Below are positions 54,351 through 63,092 of a stretch of DNA of 64,000 nt, one piece after another. This stretch comes from Gammaproteobacteria bacterium (lineage in GTDB: Bacteria; Pseudomonadota; Gammaproteobacteria; Pseudomonadales; Azotimanducaceae), in assembly GCA_026706935.1 (NCBI GenBank), contig JAPOXV010000026.1:215721-279720 (forward strand). Direction: 5' to 3'. Position numbers and translations under genes: made by a program. Below the pieces are notes generated by a model. The model was not told where the DNA came from. It saw nothing but the letters and a program-made list of their open reading frames with translations, and made no database searches. The stretch's first letter is position 1. Each line of letters begins with the position of its first letter.

Positions 54351-55736
54351 ATGCGTTCTCGCCGTTTATGCTCCTATGCGCAATTGATCGCCTATGTTTT
54401 CATCTCGGACTATGTAATAACAGAGTCGCTCGCTTCGATTTACGCAGAGTCACCAGTCGAGGCAGAAGTCGAAGTGATCGACAACATCGAATGTCGACTC
54501 TCTTCGGGATTCGGCGCGGCACGCGATGTAGGCGTCGTAACAGTACCAAGGGGCGAGGTGACTGATTTCGTGGTCTTGAGTCCGTCCGGTACGCGATTTA
54601 GCGGTTCACTTCCATTCGAACCAAATCAGGTCCGTATCGGCGTCAGCAATGATGGTTCGACAGTTGTCGGTTTCGGTGATCTAAGAGGAGGCGGCGGTTG
54701 GGAGTTCAAATCGCCTGATTCGCCTGAACCAGTTCGCATCCTTCGTGACGATCAAACGATCTTCGAGAGCGAGAATGCCTGGAATTTCGACATAGCAGCG
54801 GATGCCAGTTCTTTCATAGTTCACGAACCGGATTCTGACGGAACGTCCACTCTAGTCGTCCGAACTAAAGACGGTCGACGGGAAGTACGTCACGACCTCG
54901 GAACGCTATTTACACCGGTGAACGCCTATGAGCGTGACTACTGGCTCCAATATTCACGCGACTTCAGGGAAGCGGTCTTTGTACCGGCTCACGCCGATTC
55001 GTGGGGTGTCGGCAGGCATTGGTTTTTCCCAATCGGCGAAGGTTCACGTCGTCGAATCACCGTGGAATCGGTCTTGTCAGCGGTGTCCATGAACAGTGAA
55101 GAGTGGTATTTCGTCGAGTATCCTGATAGATCGCTGCTCAAAAATGACCGAATAGAGTGGCCGGTTATCCGAAAGCAACTCGAACCAGTAACAAACGAAG
55201 AGAAAGTCATCTGGAAACGGATGGTAGAACTAGATCACTTCAACGGATCAATGGAACTCTCACGAAACGCCAAATGGCTCGGTCTATCCGCCTGGAACTA
55301 CGTCGTCTTGAACACGGAAACAGGCGAAACGCGATTCCAATTCCAAACCGTTCACGATAAGAAAGCGCAGTTCGCTCGGCTGCGGCCCGTTCTTCCAGAC
55401 AATGCGACCATATCAAATATGGGGTCAATCGGTAGCGGGCGATTCCTTCACGACTATTTCTTGTTACATAGCAAACGAGGCAACGCTACCGCGTGCAGTC
55501 GAGATCGGTTAATCCCATACAACGAGACAACATATCTAACATGCTTGCGAGAGCAGCGGCGTCAGGATACGTACCGATGGTTCCAATATGCCTTTGACTT
55601 GAACACAGTTTCTATCGATGGCAGTCCGAGCTTTCGACGTGAGTGGTTTAGGGATACGGAGTGTTCCCTCGCGAACTCAAGGTTACCTGGACTTCGTGTG
55701 ACCAATGGCATATTGACGTATGGACCTGGTGGTTGA
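54351..55736 (+). CDS. Exported protein of unknown function, beta-propeller-like
   Basis: 461 residues from the ATG at 54351; the frame is open to a TTG at 54327. A signal peptide-like start (RRLCSYAQLIAYVFISDYVITESLASIYA) is followed by repeated short strands with Asp/Gly turns (VRIGVSNDGSTVVGFGDL, WNFDIAADASSFIVHEPDSDG, LSRNAKWLGLSAWNYVVLN), as in WD40/TolB-type beta-propellers. No catalytic motif is seen. It lies opposite the MalT-like regulator and may be controlled by it. Confidence 0.6.
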   Translation: MRSRRLCSYAQLIAYVFISDYVITESLASIYAESPVEAEVEVIDNIECRLSSGFGAARDVGVVTVPRGEVTDFVVLSPSGTRFSGSLPFEPNQVRIGVSNDGSTVVGFGDLRGGGGWEFKSPDSPEPVRILRDDQTIFESENAWNFDIAADASSFIVHEPDSDGTSTLVVRTKDGRREVRHDLGTLFTPVNAYERDYWLQYSRDFREAVFVPAHADSWGVGRHWFFPIGEGSRRRITVESVLSAVSMNSEEWYFVEYPDRSLLKNDRIEWPVIRKQLEPVTNEEKVIWKRMVELDHFNGSMELSRNAKWLGLSAWNYVVLNTETGETRFQFQTVHDKKAQFARLRPVLPDNATISNMGSIGSGRFLHDYFLLHSKRGNATACSRDRLIPYNETTYLTCLREQRRQDTYRWFQYAFDLNTVSIDGSPSFRREWFRDTECSLANSRLPGLRVTNGILTYGPGG

Positions 55737-55829
55737 TCCAATTGCTGAACTGTAGAAGTCGGACTCCGCATAGAGGAAGTCAACGCTGTTGCAAAAACCG
55801 TCGCCTGAGACGCACAGTTCCTGCTCAAT

Positions 55830-56717
55830 TCACATCTCCCGAACGACTCGAATGCCTATAGCTGCGCCCTTATATCGTTCCGGATACGTTACGACTGGTC
55901 TTTCCATGTAAGCGCGACCCCGGTCGAATTTCCAAAGAACCAACGAATCGCGGGTGGCATTCCATGTAGATCCCTTTAAACGAACCCATTCGCAATTCCT
56001 AAAAAACTTAGGTTCTGCACTCAGTTTGTTGAGTTTGACTGGAAATCTCCGCGTAAGACTAAACCACCTTTTCCTCATCGCACAATCTTGAGTGAATTCA
56101 CCGACATTTCCGTGCATGTCATGAATTCCCCATGGATTAGCCGGAAATGATCCGACGGGTGCTGTCTTCAAATGACTCCACCTACTCCTGCAATCACTGC
56201 AATTCGTTCGATTAACTCCCAATTCTTGTCCCCACCAATACGCTGTACGCGTCCCCGCACGAGCGGCATGTTCCCACTCAATCACTGACGGTAGGCGATA
56301 CGTGAAACCGGTTTGATCAGTCAGCCAATCAGCATACGCGAGGGCGTCTTTCCAAGCGACGAATATGACTGGACGTGAACCACGCCCCCAACCATTGTCT
56401 TCTGGTAACTCGCGTCCAGTTGCCTCGCTGAATACCTCGTAATCGTCAAAGGTAATCTCATATTTAGATATCGCGTATTCCTTCGTGATCATCGAGCGGA
56501 TGATGTCAGTTATCGTTTCAACGCAGGTCTCATCGGCGATGCAGTTTTCTCCTTTTGAACTAGCTATCGGCACGACTACCAACTCAGGACCGAAACCGCC
56601 GATCTCCAGCTCATCGACGATCACGGGTGGCTGAACATCAGGATCCTCGGAAGCTAACTCGGCCCCGTACGAGACTTCGATAGCGAAAACCATGATCCCA
56701 ATAACGATCTTCTTCAC
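55830..56717 (-). CDS. Exported SUMF1/formylglycine-enzyme-like protein
   Basis: 295 residues with a signal peptide (MKKIVIGIMVFAIEVSYGAE). The SUMF1 C-type-lectin-like domain is visible in YAISKYEITFDDYEVF, RPVIFVAWKDALAYADWL, YRLPSVIEWEHAARAGT, NPWGIHDMHGNVGEFTQD and terminal GIRVVRE. Most bacterial members are not sulfatase activators: the copper/active-site Cys pair is not evident here, so it may bind ligands or take part in another oxidation. It is flanked by exported orphans, suggesting a surface or envelope role. Confidence 0.83.
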   Translation of the reverse strand: MKKIVIGIMVFAIEVSYGAELASEDPDVQPPVIVDELEIGGFGPELVVVPIASSKGENCIADETCVETITDIIRSMITKEYAISKYEITFDDYEVFSEATGRELPEDNGWGRGSRPVIFVAWKDALAYADWLTDQTGFTYRLPSVIEWEHAARAGTRTAYWWGQELGVNRTNCSDCRSRWSHLKTAPVGSFPANPWGIHDMHGNVGEFTQDCAMRKRWFSLTRRFPVKLNKLSAEPKFFRNCEWVRLKGSTWNATRDSLVLWKFDRGRAYMERPVVTYPERYKGAAIGIRVVREM

Positions 56718-56939
56718 TAGGTGCGTTAGACGACGAAATCTATGGAAGTTGGACAGTCAACGCCTTCCCTCGTCCGACGTCACGTCGTCGTGTTACTAAT
56801 TGAGCTAGTTTCCTAGTATTACCTATGACAGGGATAAACTGAGCTCACTAGCACTTGGGTCTCATGTTGGTCGATTCGCTTTCGAGCTGGTAACCAACTC
56901 GGTTCTACCCTATAAGAACAAAGGATCGGAGGAAAGAAC

Positions 56940-57818
56940 GTGAGAAATCTACTCTCTGCGATGGTGCTGTTACTCCTCGTCCAGGTATCCAATGCAAAGC
57001 CAGAGCGTTCATGGATGGACGATGATTGGATTGCGTTCATCAAAGAACACCGAGAGCTCTACCTCGAGATATTCCCCATCGCCAAACGGATGGATTCAAA
57101 TTCATCGATGACGGCTGACGAGGCGCACAAGATACAAAAAATCGTCCATGGCCGACCGATGTACGAACAACGGGTCCTATTTCGCATGATGAACCATATC
57201 AGGCGAATCCGGCGATTCGACGATCCAATATTTGGTTCGTCTACATCGAACGATCCCATGGAGGAAGTCGTCGTGATCGGTCGGATGTTCGACCAATTCC
57301 CAATGGATCCAGCGGAGTTCTCATTCATCGACACCGCAGGAATGCGGAACATTCAGAAGAAGGCCCATAAGCTCTATGGCGAAGGTCGATACGATGAGGC
57401 GTATCCACTGCTACTTGATCTCGCAAAACGAGGTTTCAAGGAGTCGCAGTCCCGACTCGCTTATATCCTATTTACAGGTACCGAGAAGGTCGAGAAGAGC
57501 AATCTCCGAGCATTGGGCTGGCTAGGAACAGCCGCCTACGGCGAAACGCAACCGCAGTTCCGTGTCCTATTTAAAAAATATATGAAGGAAGTTCCAGTTG
57601 GCGTACGTCCAACCGTCGACGCGGTACTTGCGGGCTATAGAAAGGAATTCGATAGTTCCGCTCATCTAAATTGCACGACCAACCATCGCTTTTCCTCAGG
57701 TATCGTGAAGCGCACCTATTGTCAGTTCGATATCGAATCGAAGGTTGAAGCTTGTCAGGGGTTCGATTGTTCATCATTGATGACCAATACCGACCTTGCA
57801 TTGCAACGAAACTACTGA
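56940..57818 (+). CDS. Exported Sel1/TPR-like repeat protein (paralogue of the gene at 36621)
   Basis: 292 residues from a GTG start with GGAGG seven bases upstream. The signal peptide (LLSAMVLLLLVQVSNA) is followed by about 110 residues of unknown type, then the same helical repeat seen in the gene at 36621 (YGEGRYDEAYPLLLDLAKRGFKESQSRLAYIL, RALGWLGTAAYGETQPQF) and a C-terminal Cys pair region (LNCTTNH, KRTYCQF). Both paralogues flank a stretch of secreted and pilus genes about 20 kb apart. The function is unknown, presumably a periplasmic scaffold. Confidence 0.75.
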   Translation: MRNLLSAMVLLLLVQVSNAKPERSWMDDDWIAFIKEHRELYLEIFPIAKRMDSNSSMTADEAHKIQKIVHGRPMYEQRVLFRMMNHIRRIRRFDDPIFGSSTSNDPMEEVVVIGRMFDQFPMDPAEFSFIDTAGMRNIQKKAHKLYGEGRYDEAYPLLLDLAKRGFKESQSRLAYILFTGTEKVEKSNLRALGWLGTAAYGETQPQFRVLFKKYMKEVPVGVRPTVDAVLAGYRKEFDSSAHLNCTTNHRFSSGIVKRTYCQFDIESKVEACQGFDCSSLMTNTDLALQRNY

Positions 57819-58077
57819 GGCACGAAGAAAGTTCGTAACGACTTCATTTCCTCGGACGACCTTTGGCTAGGCTAATCCCGCGTTCAAGACGAAGAGAGTT
57901 TCAAGAGTACTTAAAAACCGATCGTCGGTTCATCCGCTGACACTTTTTTGTCAGGCAAATTAACACTTCCACTAGGACTGAAAGTAAACGCAAGTTAATT
58001 AGCTAAACATGAATCCATCCTGCGCCATTACCAGACGCTCGTTACGATTCACTTAACACCATAAAACGTCAATCAAC

Positions 58078-58336
58078 TTGACCGAGTCCTTCCGCTTAGG
58101 ACAGAGGTACTGAACGTTTCTTTCACGGAATTCGAGTCAGCCGATACGAAGCTTTCCAGGACCAAGCGCGACGACGAATGACCATGCTCGATAACGCTAC
58201 ATCGTTAGGCGACCTCTCACACATACAAGGTAATCGACTAGAACGTCTACGAGGTGACCGCGAAGGCCTGTACAGCATCCGAATCAATGAACAATGGCGA
58301 ATCTGCTTTCGCTGGACTGACGAAGGTCCGGTCAAC
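58078..58336 (+). pseudogene. HigB toxin remnant, frameshifted and fused to HigA
   Basis: Starting at a TTG (58078) the frame gives LTESFR, then an extra TTAG (58096-58099) shifts frame and creates a stop; the continuing frame reads DRGTERFFHGIRVSRYEAF, ARRRMTMLDNATSL, and QWRICFRWTDEGP, which together follow the HigB toxin from N- to C-terminus. HigB normally ends about ten residues later; here it runs directly into the middle of a HigA-like antitoxin at about base 58332. So one 4-base insertion and one internal deletion have affected the pair. The downstream frame remains intact from the Met at 58178. Confidence 0.6.
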
Positions 58337-59677
58337 CGAGTTACAACCATACTCAATGGCGAACGCGGAATCACAGCTGATACAGCTCGTCGCCTAGGTC
58401 GTTACTTCGATACCTCAACAGAATTTTGGCTGAACCTACAGAAAGACTACGAAATCCGTCAGGCAGAAATCGAAGATACATCCGATGTTTTGCAGGAAAT
58501 CGTTCCGCGGCAAACCGTGTTACTTCGCGATGCGGTGCGCGAGCTCAACGCCGACTCGCACTTCGCACCAAGGGTAGCAGAGACGTTGGAAACCATTTCA
58601 TCCAATCTGACGCTCTGTACTCAACTTCAAAGGTTCGAACAATCATCACGGATAGGTGAATCGACCAAGGAATGGATGCATGCAATTGCTGGTCCGCTAA
58701 GTGAAATCCGCGAAGAAGGTCTATTTGACACAAAATTGACCGAGTACCTGCCATATACATTCGAGAGTTTCAGTAACTATTCAAACCAGTTCAAATCACC
58801 TTCGGTACGAGAATGTAAGCGTTTGGAAGAGGAGTTTGCTAGGAGTGCAGACATCGCGTTCGATCCTGCTCATCCAGTACTCAAGCATCTGGATAGCGCG
58901 TGGTTGAACGAACTCGATGAGCAAGCATCTATACAACGCCTTATTAATCTGCAACACATAGGAGACGCCGTACTTACATGTGATCCGTTCGAAATTCAGT
59001 GCTCGGACAGTATCAGGAAGTTACTCGGCGACTGGCGTGACCTGATCACTTGGCCAAAGACGATATGGGAGGATCTTGGGGCTCGCGTGAGTTTTTACGA
59101 AGTGCTCGGGTTCGATGTCAGCCTAACGGATGTTCCAGCGTCTACTCTCCATCAGATTCTTGATGTTACGAGGATTCGGTCAGAACCGCCGGATCTCGTT
59201 GAAGCATACGTTCCATTGTTTCAATCTTCTGCAGTTTCTGACCAAGAACGGGCACTTGCGCGTACGAACAACGCACATGACTGGTTGCAACGTTTGGAGA
59301 GTCAGCTACGACTATTCATAGATCGCGAAATGACTCAGACGTTCGGCACTGAATGGGTAGATCAGCAACTTCCGAAAGCGATAGCTAGGAGATGGCAGAG
59401 CCGAAGAACGACGGCGAAGAAGACAGGCGCTCCAGATAGAGCACTTATAGCGTACGCCGACTTCTCTGATTATGCCGTGATCTTATGCCAAGACGATCAT
59501 TGGGATCGTGTATTCGGACGTTTGTTCTATAGACGTGAGAGCGTTAGAGAGTCGTTTCAGAGACTGTATCCAATTAGAAACGATACGATGCATGGTCGAC
59601 CGATCACCCAGGACGATGAACTACTCCTCTATGTAGAGACGAAGCGTCTAATGAGCACGATCAACGCCGCAAATTAA
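58178..59677 (+). CDS. HigB-HigA fusion remnant joined to a Swt1-type HEPN domain
   Basis: 499 residues from the first ATG after the frameshift. Residues 1-51 are the C-terminal half of HigB; 52-110 are the HigA antitoxin from the second half of its helix-turn-helix (ILNGERGITADTARRL, TEFWLNLQKDYEIRQAE). After the usual HigA end (EIVPR) the frame continues for about 390 residues. The last 140 form a Swt1-type HEPN domain (LRLFIDREMTQTFGTEWVDQQLP, FSDYAVILCQD, then IRNDTMHGR), with the RNase motif Arg467-x4-His472 intact. HEPN domains are RNases typical of toxins. An intact antitoxin region fused to a potential RNase may make a self-controlled toxin, or the junction may be a scar. There is no ribosome site before this ATG. 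The HEPN assignment is fairly sure; the biology is inference. Confidence 0.75.
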   Translation: MTMLDNATSLGDLSHIQGNRLERLRGDREGLYSIRINEQWRICFRWTDEGPVNRVTTILNGERGITADTARRLGRYFDTSTEFWLNLQKDYEIRQAEIEDTSDVLQEIVPRQTVLLRDAVRELNADSHFAPRVAETLETISSNLTLCTQLQRFEQSSRIGESTKEWMHAIAGPLSEIREEGLFDTKLTEYLPYTFESFSNYSNQFKSPSVRECKRLEEEFARSADIAFDPAHPVLKHLDSAWLNELDEQASIQRLINLQHIGDAVLTCDPFEIQCSDSIRKLLGDWRDLITWPKTIWEDLGARVSFYEVLGFDVSLTDVPASTLHQILDVTRIRSEPPDLVEAYVPLFQSSAVSDQERALARTNNAHDWLQRLESQLRLFIDREMTQTFGTEWVDQQLPKAIARRWQSRRTTAKKTGAPDRALIAYADFSDYAVILCQDDHWDRVFGRLFYRRESVRESFQRLYPIRNDTMHGRPITQDDELLLYVETKRLMSTINAAN

Positions 59678-59887
59678 GCTAGCGAGAACGTAGGTGGAGA
59701 ATGCTCCTGGTGGGTAAATCCTTAACGAACAACACGATATTCGAGTGATCTTGTCTGTGATCTACCGTACTTTGATATCTCGCCGGTTCGATGGCAACGC
59801 ACCTCGATGTAAAACCGGGGCTCAGCGTTGTCGGCAAGACTCTGCCCCTGCTATGAAACGACGGAATTAGGTGGGTTACAGCTTGTT

Positions 59888-60148
59888 CTATTTGCGATGA
59901 TCGTGCGCCCGTGAGGACTTTCGCCGGACACGATTCGTCTGTGATTTAGTCCCGTCAACAGTCGCACATGGTAAATTCTCCAATAGACGCCGTACCCATC
60001 GCGTGATTCGCGTTCTACGATCAGGTTTGACGAGCTGCGCGTGGTTCCAGAACGTCTCGTCGAGTTCTGCGATATCGCTGTAGTCGATATCGTCGTCTCG
60101 AATCGTCCTGATCTGTGCCGGATTGAGCGGCTTGTCGAATTTTCGCAT
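59888..60148 (-). CDS. BrnA-like antitoxin, probably decayed
   Basis: 86 residues. The N-terminal half (KPLNPAQIRTIRDDDIDYSDIAELDETFWNHAQLVKP) has the DDxIDxSDIxEL...FW motif of BrnA antitoxins. After it, the ribbon-helix-helix part (VTLRLDxDVLxWF, GYQTRINAVLR in relatives) is hard to recognise: only LLENL and SQTNRVRR fit loosely. No BrnT toxin gene is found beside it. I read it as an orphan or degraded antitoxin. Confidence 0.45.
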   Translation of the reverse strand: MRKFDKPLNPAQIRTIRDDDIDYSDIAELDETFWNHAQLVKPDRRTRITRWVRRLLENLPCATVDGTKSQTNRVRRKSSRAHDHRK

Positions 60149-60583
60149 GATCTGGCTCCCGTCTCATGCTCATAGAGTGTTGCGAGTATTCCTCTGTGTA
60201 ATTTATGCTGGAACAGTAGCTCACCCTCAAACCTTGCCTCATTTCGCCTAATGCTTCTTCGCTCTTGCAGCAAGTGCTTCTTTCGATTCTCGAACCGATC
60301 GCCTCTTGTGCGTCTGCTCTCTCGTCATTGACGTTGATTTCATCAGTGTAGTCGCGCACCGAACCATTTCGTCGACACGCTCTCCGGAAACCGATATAAG
60401 TTCAGGTTATATCACCGGAAATGAACAACGTCCGTTAAATCGTTTTGCAATCGCGTCATGCTGCCTATAGTCAACTTCCTCTCGCCTAGCTAACGATTCG
60501 AAGGCATCGTTGATTTCCTTTATTTAATCTCGCTGTTCGCTCGTGTAACGTTCGGCCATAAATAAAGCCCCCTCGAATTCGAT
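60149..60583. other. Intergenic, possible remnant of a BrnT toxin
   Basis: 435 bases. The region next to the BrnA-like gene is where a BrnT toxin would lie, but its frames are not recognisably BrnT. Frames of 112-140 codons overlap the antitoxin on the same strand and are compositionally odd (many Arg and Ser), so they are not called. Confidence 0.4.
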
Positions 60584-61315
60584 TCAACTTCCAATAATCA
60601 GTGTTCGAAGGTTAGCCGCAAGCAAGTCCAATCCGAACCAATTCGGATCGTCTTCCATCAGCACCGTTGGCGAACGGGGTAACGTGCCATCATCAAGCGC
60701 AATAGTTACAGGTAAGCAAACCCGCCAATCATCATATGTCGCTCTACGCAGGGCGTCATCATCTTGCACGCCATAATGGTTCCGAAGCCACTCAATCCCC
60801 TCCGAGTCTTCAATAAACGGTAATCCACGTTCCATCGCTCTTCCCCTGAACACCGCGTTCGAAACATTGCACAGTAGGACGTCGAAATCTCCGACCTCAT
60901 AACGGTCATTCGTCGCTTTAGTTAAGTGACTTCTGGATTTATGACACTTCACTCTAAAGTGAGGTACTTTGAATCTGCCTCTCGGTTTACCAAGCGAGAA
61001 GCTCCCGCGTACTGCGTTTTTCGTTTCCGCTTTCAATCGATCGCCCGTGCGCTTGTACGTGAGACTCACATCTTCGTCGTAGGAACCAGGCTGAGGATTG
61101 AGATTGAGTTTATCGACGCTCCAATCGCGAGGATCCAAGACCTGCTTCAAAACCGCCGCCCCAATGTACTCCGTCGCTTTACCACGAATCATCGGGAGTA
61201 CCTTCTGGTCCTCAAGGATATCTAGCAGATTCTCACGAGGTATGTTGTAGGTATCGCAGTACTCACGAATTCCGGCAAATATTCGATACGCTTCGTCGTT
61301 GGATTCGTCAGACAT
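60584..61315 (-). CDS. Type II restriction endonuclease-like protein (PD-(D/E)XK)
   Basis: 243 residues from the ATG at 61315, which overlaps the methyltransferase stop by eight bases (ATGTCTGA). A nuclease core is visible: Asp82 in DEDVSLTYKR, then Glu97-Thr-Lys99 in LKAETKNA, the (D/E)xK motif, and a preceding MIRGKATEYIGAAVLKQVL helix. C-terminal to it is an LPFIEDSEGIEWLRNHYG region that could bind DNA. The coupling with a D12-class adenine methyltransferase marks it as the cognate restriction enzyme. The recognition site cannot be read from sequence; this methyltransferase class often modifies GATC-like sites. Confidence 0.8.
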   Translation of the reverse strand: MSDESNDEAYRIFAGIREYCDTYNIPRENLLDILEDQKVLPMIRGKATEYIGAAVLKQVLDPRDWSVDKLNLNPQPGSYDEDVSLTYKRTGDRLKAETKNAVRGSFSLGKPRGRFKVPHFRVKCHKSRSHLTKATNDRYEVGDFDVLLCNVSNAVFRGRAMERGLPFIEDSEGIEWLRNHYGVQDDDALRRATYDDWRVCLPVTIALDDGTLPRSPTVLMEDDPNWFGLDLLAANLRTLIIGS

Positions 61316-62174
61316 CGTAGTTTCGAATAAACAGCTCCCGACCTTTCTGTCGTACTCCACGAAAACCATCCTTTAGTTTCGCGCCGTTACGCTGATCGTC
61401 GGTCCTATTTAATGTGTAGTTCCATTGTTTCTTACTCATCGAATCGACCCACTCATACATCGCCTTTATGTCCGGATGTTCGTCATAAGTCAGTAAAAAC
61501 CGAATCCGGTCGCTGTTGCGCTTCAAACACGACACGAGTCTCGCGTGATCTGCCCGAGTAAATGTACATGCGTAAAACTTCTGCTGGTCTGCCGCGTAAT
61601 ACGGTGGATCAACGAATGCAAATGTGCCGTCTGGTAGTGCATCGATTGCTAGTTCGAAGTCAATCGAAGTGAGCTCGACGCCTTGTAACCGGTCTGAAAC
61701 AGTCCGTAAATGTGGCGGCCAATTCTCAGGTCTCATTGAATATTTGCGGCCGTACCCCCAATAACAGTTCTCCGGTCGCATGATGCCGCTGTAAGAGGTA
61801 CGATTCAGGAAGTACCAACGAAGAGCTCTTTCAAGTCCCGTCGTCGGTTCGTACTCACGTTTGAAATAAGCGTGATTCTTCTTCGTAGCTTTAATCCCAT
61901 CAAGCAGTTGAATCAGATCTTCAACACGATCCCGGATTTGACGAAGCGTGTTCACGACCTCTTCATCTAAGTCATTTAGCATCTCAACAGCGCACTGCGG
62001 CTTCGCAAAAAAGATGCTCGCGCCGCCGGCGAACGGCTCACTGTAAGTGTCGTGCGACGGCACTTCGTCTAGGATCTGTCGCCTGGCATAGAACTTCCCG
62101 CCTGGATAACGAAAGGGGGAATTGGACCGGTTTGAGCGTGGGCGCATAAACGGGAGTTGCTTGAATTCCGTCAT
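61308..62174 (-). CDS. D12-class N6-adenine DNA methyltransferase of a type II R-M system
   Basis: 288 residues, single domain. The N-terminal SPFRYPGGKFYARRQIL and FAGGASIFFAK (FxGG, residues 48-51 region) give the SAM-binding motif I, and DPPYYA (Asp189-Pro-Pro-Tyr192) is the adenine-methyl catalytic motif IV. The order of motifs is that of Dam-type (alpha) enzymes. It overlaps the endonuclease gene, and both follow two unknown genes on the same strand 279 bases upstream. It should protect host DNA by N6-adenine methylation. Confidence 0.92.
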   Translation of the reverse strand: MTEFKQLPFMRPRSNRSNSPFRYPGGKFYARRQILDEVPSHDTYSEPFAGGASIFFAKPQCAVEMLNDLDEEVVNTLRQIRDRVEDLIQLLDGIKATKKNHAYFKREYEPTTGLERALRWYFLNRTSYSGIMRPENCYWGYGRKYSMRPENWPPHLRTVSDRLQGVELTSIDFELAIDALPDGTFAFVDPPYYAADQQKFYACTFTRADHARLVSCLKRNSDRIRFLLTYDEHPDIKAMYEWVDSMSKKQWNYTLNRTDDQRNGAKLKDGFRGVRQKGRELFIRNYDV

Positions 62175-62453
62175 TTTTATCCGCGGACTTAAAAACTAAT
62201 GACTAACACGTAGCTAGAGAGTCCCCATATTACTGCATCGTCACCTAATTCGTTGCCTGCACGTCAAGCTACAGTGACGTTGAACTCGCCATCGATGCAC
62301 TACCAGGTCGACAAAACGACCGTAATCTAACGATGTACCTAATCTCGGAATTCCTTTCAACCGAGTTTGGCTTTATGGTCGATTCGCAAGTCTTAAAACG
62401 TAGTATGCGGGTCAGCAAGGAGCTTCTGCGGCTATCAAAATTTCTAATCACGA

Positions 62454-63089
62454 TTAGATTGAAGCACGAGTCTGCAGCGCGTACATATCTTGCCGTGCTC
62501 GCCCAAGAACATCATTGTTACGCATCTTTGGATCATCGTCGACATGCTTGAATAATTCTTTCAATCCCTCCATACCGTGTAACGACGTGACAACACATAA
62601 CAGTAGATCCAACGCCGATTTAGCAGCAAGCGGCCAACTCGGATAGCGTTCTGAAACCCGTAGCGCACCTTCAATCTCGTCGGCGCGGTTTCCTAAATTC
62701 TTGCAGGGCTGCGAATGAAAATAGTTATGGTTGCATCCAATCTCTGGCATTTCATAACGAAATCCGATAAAACTAAACGGTCGCCGCCATATCCCTAAGT
62801 AGTAGTTAAACGAACACAAAGTATCATCGACTTTCCATTTACACCACAGCGCCACAGTCCCGTAATTCTCGTGTTTCGGGGGTACAAGAAATACCGCCTG
62901 ATTACCAAAATCTCCTTCGCTCTTTTTCGAGATGAACGTGTACTCAAGGTCTACCGCCCTTAAAGGTCTGAATTTGCTTTGTGCAGCTCGTTTCGTCTTG
63001 AAATCCGATATCGCACCTGGCGCCTCACCATCGGTTGCCAATTTACTCAGTACGTGTTTGATCGCTCTAAACTCGTCATCGACTGACAC
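62454..63089 (-). CDS. Orphan cytosolic protein upstream of the R-M genes
   Basis: 211 residues from a GTG start three bases after the stop of the previous gene, so they are one operon. The protein has no signal peptide and no motif I know; blocks of note are NYGTVALWCKWKVDD, LGIWRRPFSFIGFRYEMP and a Cys/His cluster (GCNHNYFHSQPCKN) that could bind zinc. It may be part of a defence operon with the next gene. A 279-base gap separates it from the methyltransferase. Confidence 0.7.
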   Translation of the reverse strand: MSVDDEFRAIKHVLSKLATDGEAPGAISDFKTKRAAQSKFRPLRAVDLEYTFISKKSEGDFGNQAVFLVPPKHENYGTVALWCKWKVDDTLCSFNYYLGIWRRPFSFIGFRYEMPEIGCNHNYFHSQPCKNLGNRADEIEGALRVSERYPSWPLAAKSALDLLLCVVTSLHGMEGLKELFKHVDDDPKMRNNDVLGRARQDMYALQTRASI

Positions 63090-63092
63090 TTT

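Noticed and set aside
57916-57954. Hairpins after the second Sel1-like gene as a terminator
   Set aside because: AACCGA/TCGGTT and CTGACA/TGTCAG stems are present, but the T-run is inside the second loop rather than after a stem, so it does not fit a standard terminator.
59851-60273. 140-codon leftward frame overlapping the BrnA-like gene
   Set aside because: Arg/Ser-rich shadow frame; the BrnA frame has the recognisable motif.
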